Assembly (NCBI GenBank): GCA_964465145.1
Contig: CAYXJR010000016.1
Span: 1-56,925 of the forward strand
Origin: JAUVKA01 sp964465145
GTDB lineage: Bacteria > Bacteroidota > Bacteroidia > Bacteroidales > UBA12481
Length of the DNA stretch: 56,925 nucleotides
Direction: 5' to 3'
Shown: one piece after another, positions 54,616-56,925 of the stretch
How the letters are laid out: every line of letters begins with the position of its first letter
Position numbering within the stretch: position 1 is the first letter of the stretch
Notes under the pieces: generated by a model
What the model was told of the DNA's origin: nothing
What the model saw: only the letters and a program-made list of their open reading frames with translations
Database searches by the model: none
Program-made: the position numbers and the translations under genes

Positions 54616-55296
54616 TGATTCCAGGATAAGTTTATACCCTTTCCCATGAACATTAATTATCTGGATGCCGGGCTCATTCTTGAGATGTTTCCTTAACTTG
54701 GTAATATAGACATCCATGCTTCTAGCATTAAAATAACTATCGTCCTTCCAAATCGCTTTAAGAGCATAATTCCTTTCCAGGATTTGATTGCTATGCTGAC
54801 ACAACAACTTAAGAAGATCAGATTCTTTGGTGGTGAGCTTAATGGTTTCAGACCCCTTGGTTAGCAATTGTTTATTGGCATCAAATAAATAATTTCCGAC
54901 GCGAAAAATCTCCTGGTTGGAGATTTTGGTAGTTCTACGCAGGATAGCTTCTATTCGCATTATCAACTCTTCCATGCTGAATGGTTTTGTGATATAATCA
55001 TCGGCACCCAGGTTAAAACCTTTAAGGATATCAGCCTTCATGGATTTGGCCGTCAGAAAAATATAAGGTATTTCCGGGTCCATAATGCGGATATCTTTTG
55101 CCAGCGTAAAACCATCTTTTATGGGCATCATCACATCAAGTATACATAAATCAAAGTGCTCTCTTTTAAAGGCTTGCAAACCTTTCTCCCCATCAACCTG
55201 CAAGTTGGTGTCAAATCCTTTTGCTATAAGATATTCTTTAAGCAGAGAACCCAGATTCATGTCATCCTCGACCAGTAAAATTCGTGTTTTATCCAT
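54607..55296 (-). CDS. rprY: OmpR/PhoB-type response regulator, RprY-like
   Basis: This 229-residue DNA-binding regulator pairs with the adjacent kinase. The receiver domain (1-120) has the acidic pair in LLVEDD, phospho-acceptor Asp 54 in LDVMMP, Thr 82 and Lys 104 in ITKPFS. The winged-helix domain (about 130-227) has LTTKESDLLKLLCQ and RSMDVYITKLRKHL. The sequence closely resembles my memory of Bacteroides RprY, so orthology is likely. It starts 9 bases after the end of the kinase gene, so both are on one transcript. Confidence 0.9.
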   Translation of the reverse strand: MDKTRILLVEDDMNLGSLLKEYLIAKGFDTNLQVDGEKGLQAFKREHFDLCILDVMMPIKDGFTLAKDIRIMDPEIPYIFLTAKSMKADILKGFNLGADDYITKPFSMEELIMRIEAILRRTTKISNQEIFRVGNYLFDANKQLLTKGSETIKLTTKESDLLKLLCQHSNQILERNYALKAIWKDDSYFNARSMDVYITKLRKHLKNEPGIQIINVHGKGYKLILESLV

Positions 55297-55305
55297 AACT
55301 TCTGT

Positions 55306-56886
55306 CTAAACAATCATGTAAGGTAAAAATATTGTAAAAATTGTGCCCTTTTTTATTTCACTTTCAACCCGAATATATCCTCCATGGTCATCCAGTACTT
55401 TTTTTACGTAGCTTAGCCCCAGGCCAAATCCTTTAACATCATGAAGATTGCCAGTGGGAACTCTGTAAAACTTCTCAAATATCCTTTTCTGATGTTCCTT
55501 GCTGATCCCAATACCATTATCAGAAATCACCACTTGCACCCCCGACTTCTTGTTTGTAGTAATAATGCGGATAAGGGGATGCTGACTGCAATATTTGAGT
55601 GCATTATCAAGAAGATTGTATATTACATTAGTGATATGAACCTCGTCAACCATTACTGAACTTACCATATCCTCCAGTTCAAGTTCAACCTTAGCTTCAT
55701 GTTGATTAATCTGAAGGCTCATTTTTTCCACCACCTGGCTGATCAAATCATTTATTTGCAGGGGCCTGATTATGAGATCTATCTTTCCTTCATCAAAAAT
55801 CGACATTTGAAGAACTTTCTCAACCTGGTTTCCCAACCGCTTACTTTCTTCACCAATCAAATTTGAAACATGGGCCAGACTTTTATTATCCATAGGAACA
55901 GATTGATCTGCCAACATTTGCGAGGCAAGAGAAATAGTGGATATGGGCGTTTTTAGCTCATGAGTCATGTTATTAATGAAATCATTTTTAATCTCAGATA
56001 ATTTCTTTTGCTTAAAAATGACAAGAATGGTTATAAGAGAGACAATTAGCAAAATCATGGTTAAAAACAGTGAGGTCCCTGCCATAAACCCAACAGATTG
56101 CAGAAGGATGTTTTTTTGGTTTGGAAAAAACAGAACTAAAAAATTTGGAGAGGGGGTAATATCATGAGGAAAAAGCTGAGCAGTGATTTTCATGGCATGA
56201 CTGCCAGGATCAAATCCTTTGCTTGGAAAAACATACCCGGAGTTAGCCTTACGAACAGCATATTCAAATATTACCTCCTCATCCAGGCTTTTAATTTCAT
56301 TTCGAATGACCGTGTCCAGCATGAAGCGGGAAATGCGATCCTCAATATCTTCTTCAAGGCTGACCGCACGGTCAATTACACGTTCAACAAATATCCTTTT
56401 GTTGGAAATCAGATCTTTGTAATTGGCCACAATATCAGCGTTAGAAAGGGCCGAACGAGTATGACTTGGAGACCTGTTTGCTCCATAAATCGAATTATCA
56501 GTAATATATAAAATAGTGTCTCCAGAAAGTAAATCAATCCTTGTATCTATAGTTATTCCTAGTTGACCGGAGGAATCGAGCCCGTATATCAATTCCCCAT
56601 CTTCTGAAAGGTTAAGGTCACCCGCACCAAGGGTCACTGGTTGTTCCTTTTCTTCTTCCTCTATGGATATGGTATTTTCCCTATCTATCTCTTCCTGCAA
56701 GTCTTCAAGAATCTCATAAGTTTCCAGTTTATTGATGATTCGATCCATGGACTCATTGGTGAGGCGCTTGAATTGTTTTTCCTGCACACGTATGGCGTTT
56801 TTAATCCATACCAGCTGAACAACTATAAGCGCTGAAAGTGCTAAAGCCGTAAAAATAGTTAACAACCATATTTTGCGATTGCTCAT
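55306..56886 (-). CDS. rprX: Sensor histidine kinase, RprX-like
   Basis: This 526-residue membrane kinase has a first transmembrane helix at about 7-30. A periplasmic sensor region of about 240 residues follows, then a second helix near 270-292. The cytoplasmic HisKA domain carries phospho-accepting His 309 in NNMTHELKTPIST. The ATPase domain follows, with NVIYNLLDNALKY (N box), VISDNGIGIS (G1) and GFGLGLSYVKKVLDDHGG (G2). Its partner is the downstream rprY-like gene. A -7 box TATCTTTG ends only 5 bases before the ATG, implying a very short or absent 5' leader. Confidence 0.9.
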   Translation of the reverse strand: MSNRKIWLLTIFTALALSALIVVQLVWIKNAIRVQEKQFKRLTNESMDRIINKLETYEILEDLQEEIDRENTISIEEEEKEQPVTLGAGDLNLSEDGELIYGLDSSGQLGITIDTRIDLLSGDTILYITDNSIYGANRSPSHTRSALSNADIVANYKDLISNKRIFVERVIDRAVSLEEDIEDRISRFMLDTVIRNEIKSLDEEVIFEYAVRKANSGYVFPSKGFDPGSHAMKITAQLFPHDITPSPNFLVLFFPNQKNILLQSVGFMAGTSLFLTMILLIVSLITILVIFKQKKLSEIKNDFINNMTHELKTPISTISLASQMLADQSVPMDNKSLAHVSNLIGEESKRLGNQVEKVLQMSIFDEGKIDLIIRPLQINDLISQVVEKMSLQINQHEAKVELELEDMVSSVMVDEVHITNVIYNLLDNALKYCSQHPLIRIITTNKKSGVQVVISDNGIGISKEHQKRIFEKFYRVPTGNLHDVKGFGLGLSYVKKVLDDHGGYIRVESEIKKGTIFTIFLPYMIV

Positions 56887-56891
56887 GTTCT

Positions 56892-56899
56892 CAAAGATA
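56892..56899 (-). promoter_or_regulatory. -7 box of the rprX-rprY operon
   Basis: TATCTTTG on the minus strand is a perfect TAnnTTTG match ending 5 bases before the ATG at 56886. No -33 TTTG is seen before the window edge. The mRNA would have almost no leader. Confidence 0.5.
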
Positions 56900-56925
56900 T
56901 AAAATCCAATTGATGAAGCTTTAAC
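56900..56925. other. Window edge upstream of rprX
   Basis: AT-rich bases upstream of the rprX promoter box. Nothing else can be identified. Confidence 0.3.

Overview
The window looks like chromosomal DNA of a member of the Bacteroidota, probably a Bacteroidales/Marinilabiliales-type anaerobe or microaerophile (inference). The indicators are a full-length SprA (type IX secretion translocon), two proteins with T9SS C-terminal sorting tails, the LpxC-FabZ fusion typical of the phylum, futalosine-pathway menaquinone synthesis (MqnC), an RprX/RprY-like two-component pair, and promoters matching the Bacteroidota form (-33 TTTG, -7 TAnnTTTG). Most start codons lack a Shine-Dalgarno sequence. Almost everything is ordinary core genome. 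No CRISPR array, phage or intact mobile element was seen.

Layout. 1-9300 is accessory and partly decayed. It holds the frameshifted 3' end of an IS21-type istB, a large T9SS cargo gene, a chimeric tricorn-protease fragment, an internally deleted TauE/SafE permease, an M28 peptidase fused to an outer-membrane beta-barrel, two tandem paralogous lipoproteins, a small GIY-YIG gene, an initiator tRNA-Met and a PKD-like lipoprotein. A 16-bp copy of the tRNA 3' end, with its own terminator, lies 2.5 kb from the tRNA.

9558-26278 is a core block on the plus strand, with only mqnC opposed: M23 peptidase, dxr, rseP, a DUF4837 lipoprotein, an M17 aminopeptidase, pdxA, ruvA, sprA and gcvH. 26353-31203 is the rimP-nusA-infB operon on the minus strand. 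Its leader holds a textbook promoter followed by a terminator-like hairpin just before rimP. 31406-35995 carries an HD-domain hydrolase and the lipid A genes lpxD, lpxC-fabZ and lpxA. thiL (minus) then lies divergent from a complete suf operon, sufBCDSE plus a DUF59/SufT gene, followed by queG (an Fe-S enzyme).

43847-50870 holds a GSCFA protein, kdsB (minus), an orphan sigma-54 activator, lptE, a conserved unknown gene, secG and groES-groEL. Several of these genes serve the outer membrane (KDO activation, LPS assembly, Sec export). The groES upstream region has a partial sigma-54-like element. 50969-56886 holds a second T9SS cargo protein, an exported RidA, lepA, and rprY/rprX on the minus strand.

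I did not find an obviously new multi-gene system. The most testable unusual items are the candidate attenuator before rimP-nusA-infB, the peptidase/beta-barrel fusion, the tricorn chimera, the tRNA-end duplication around the lipoprotein pair, the palindrome in the suf promoter, and the exported RidA.
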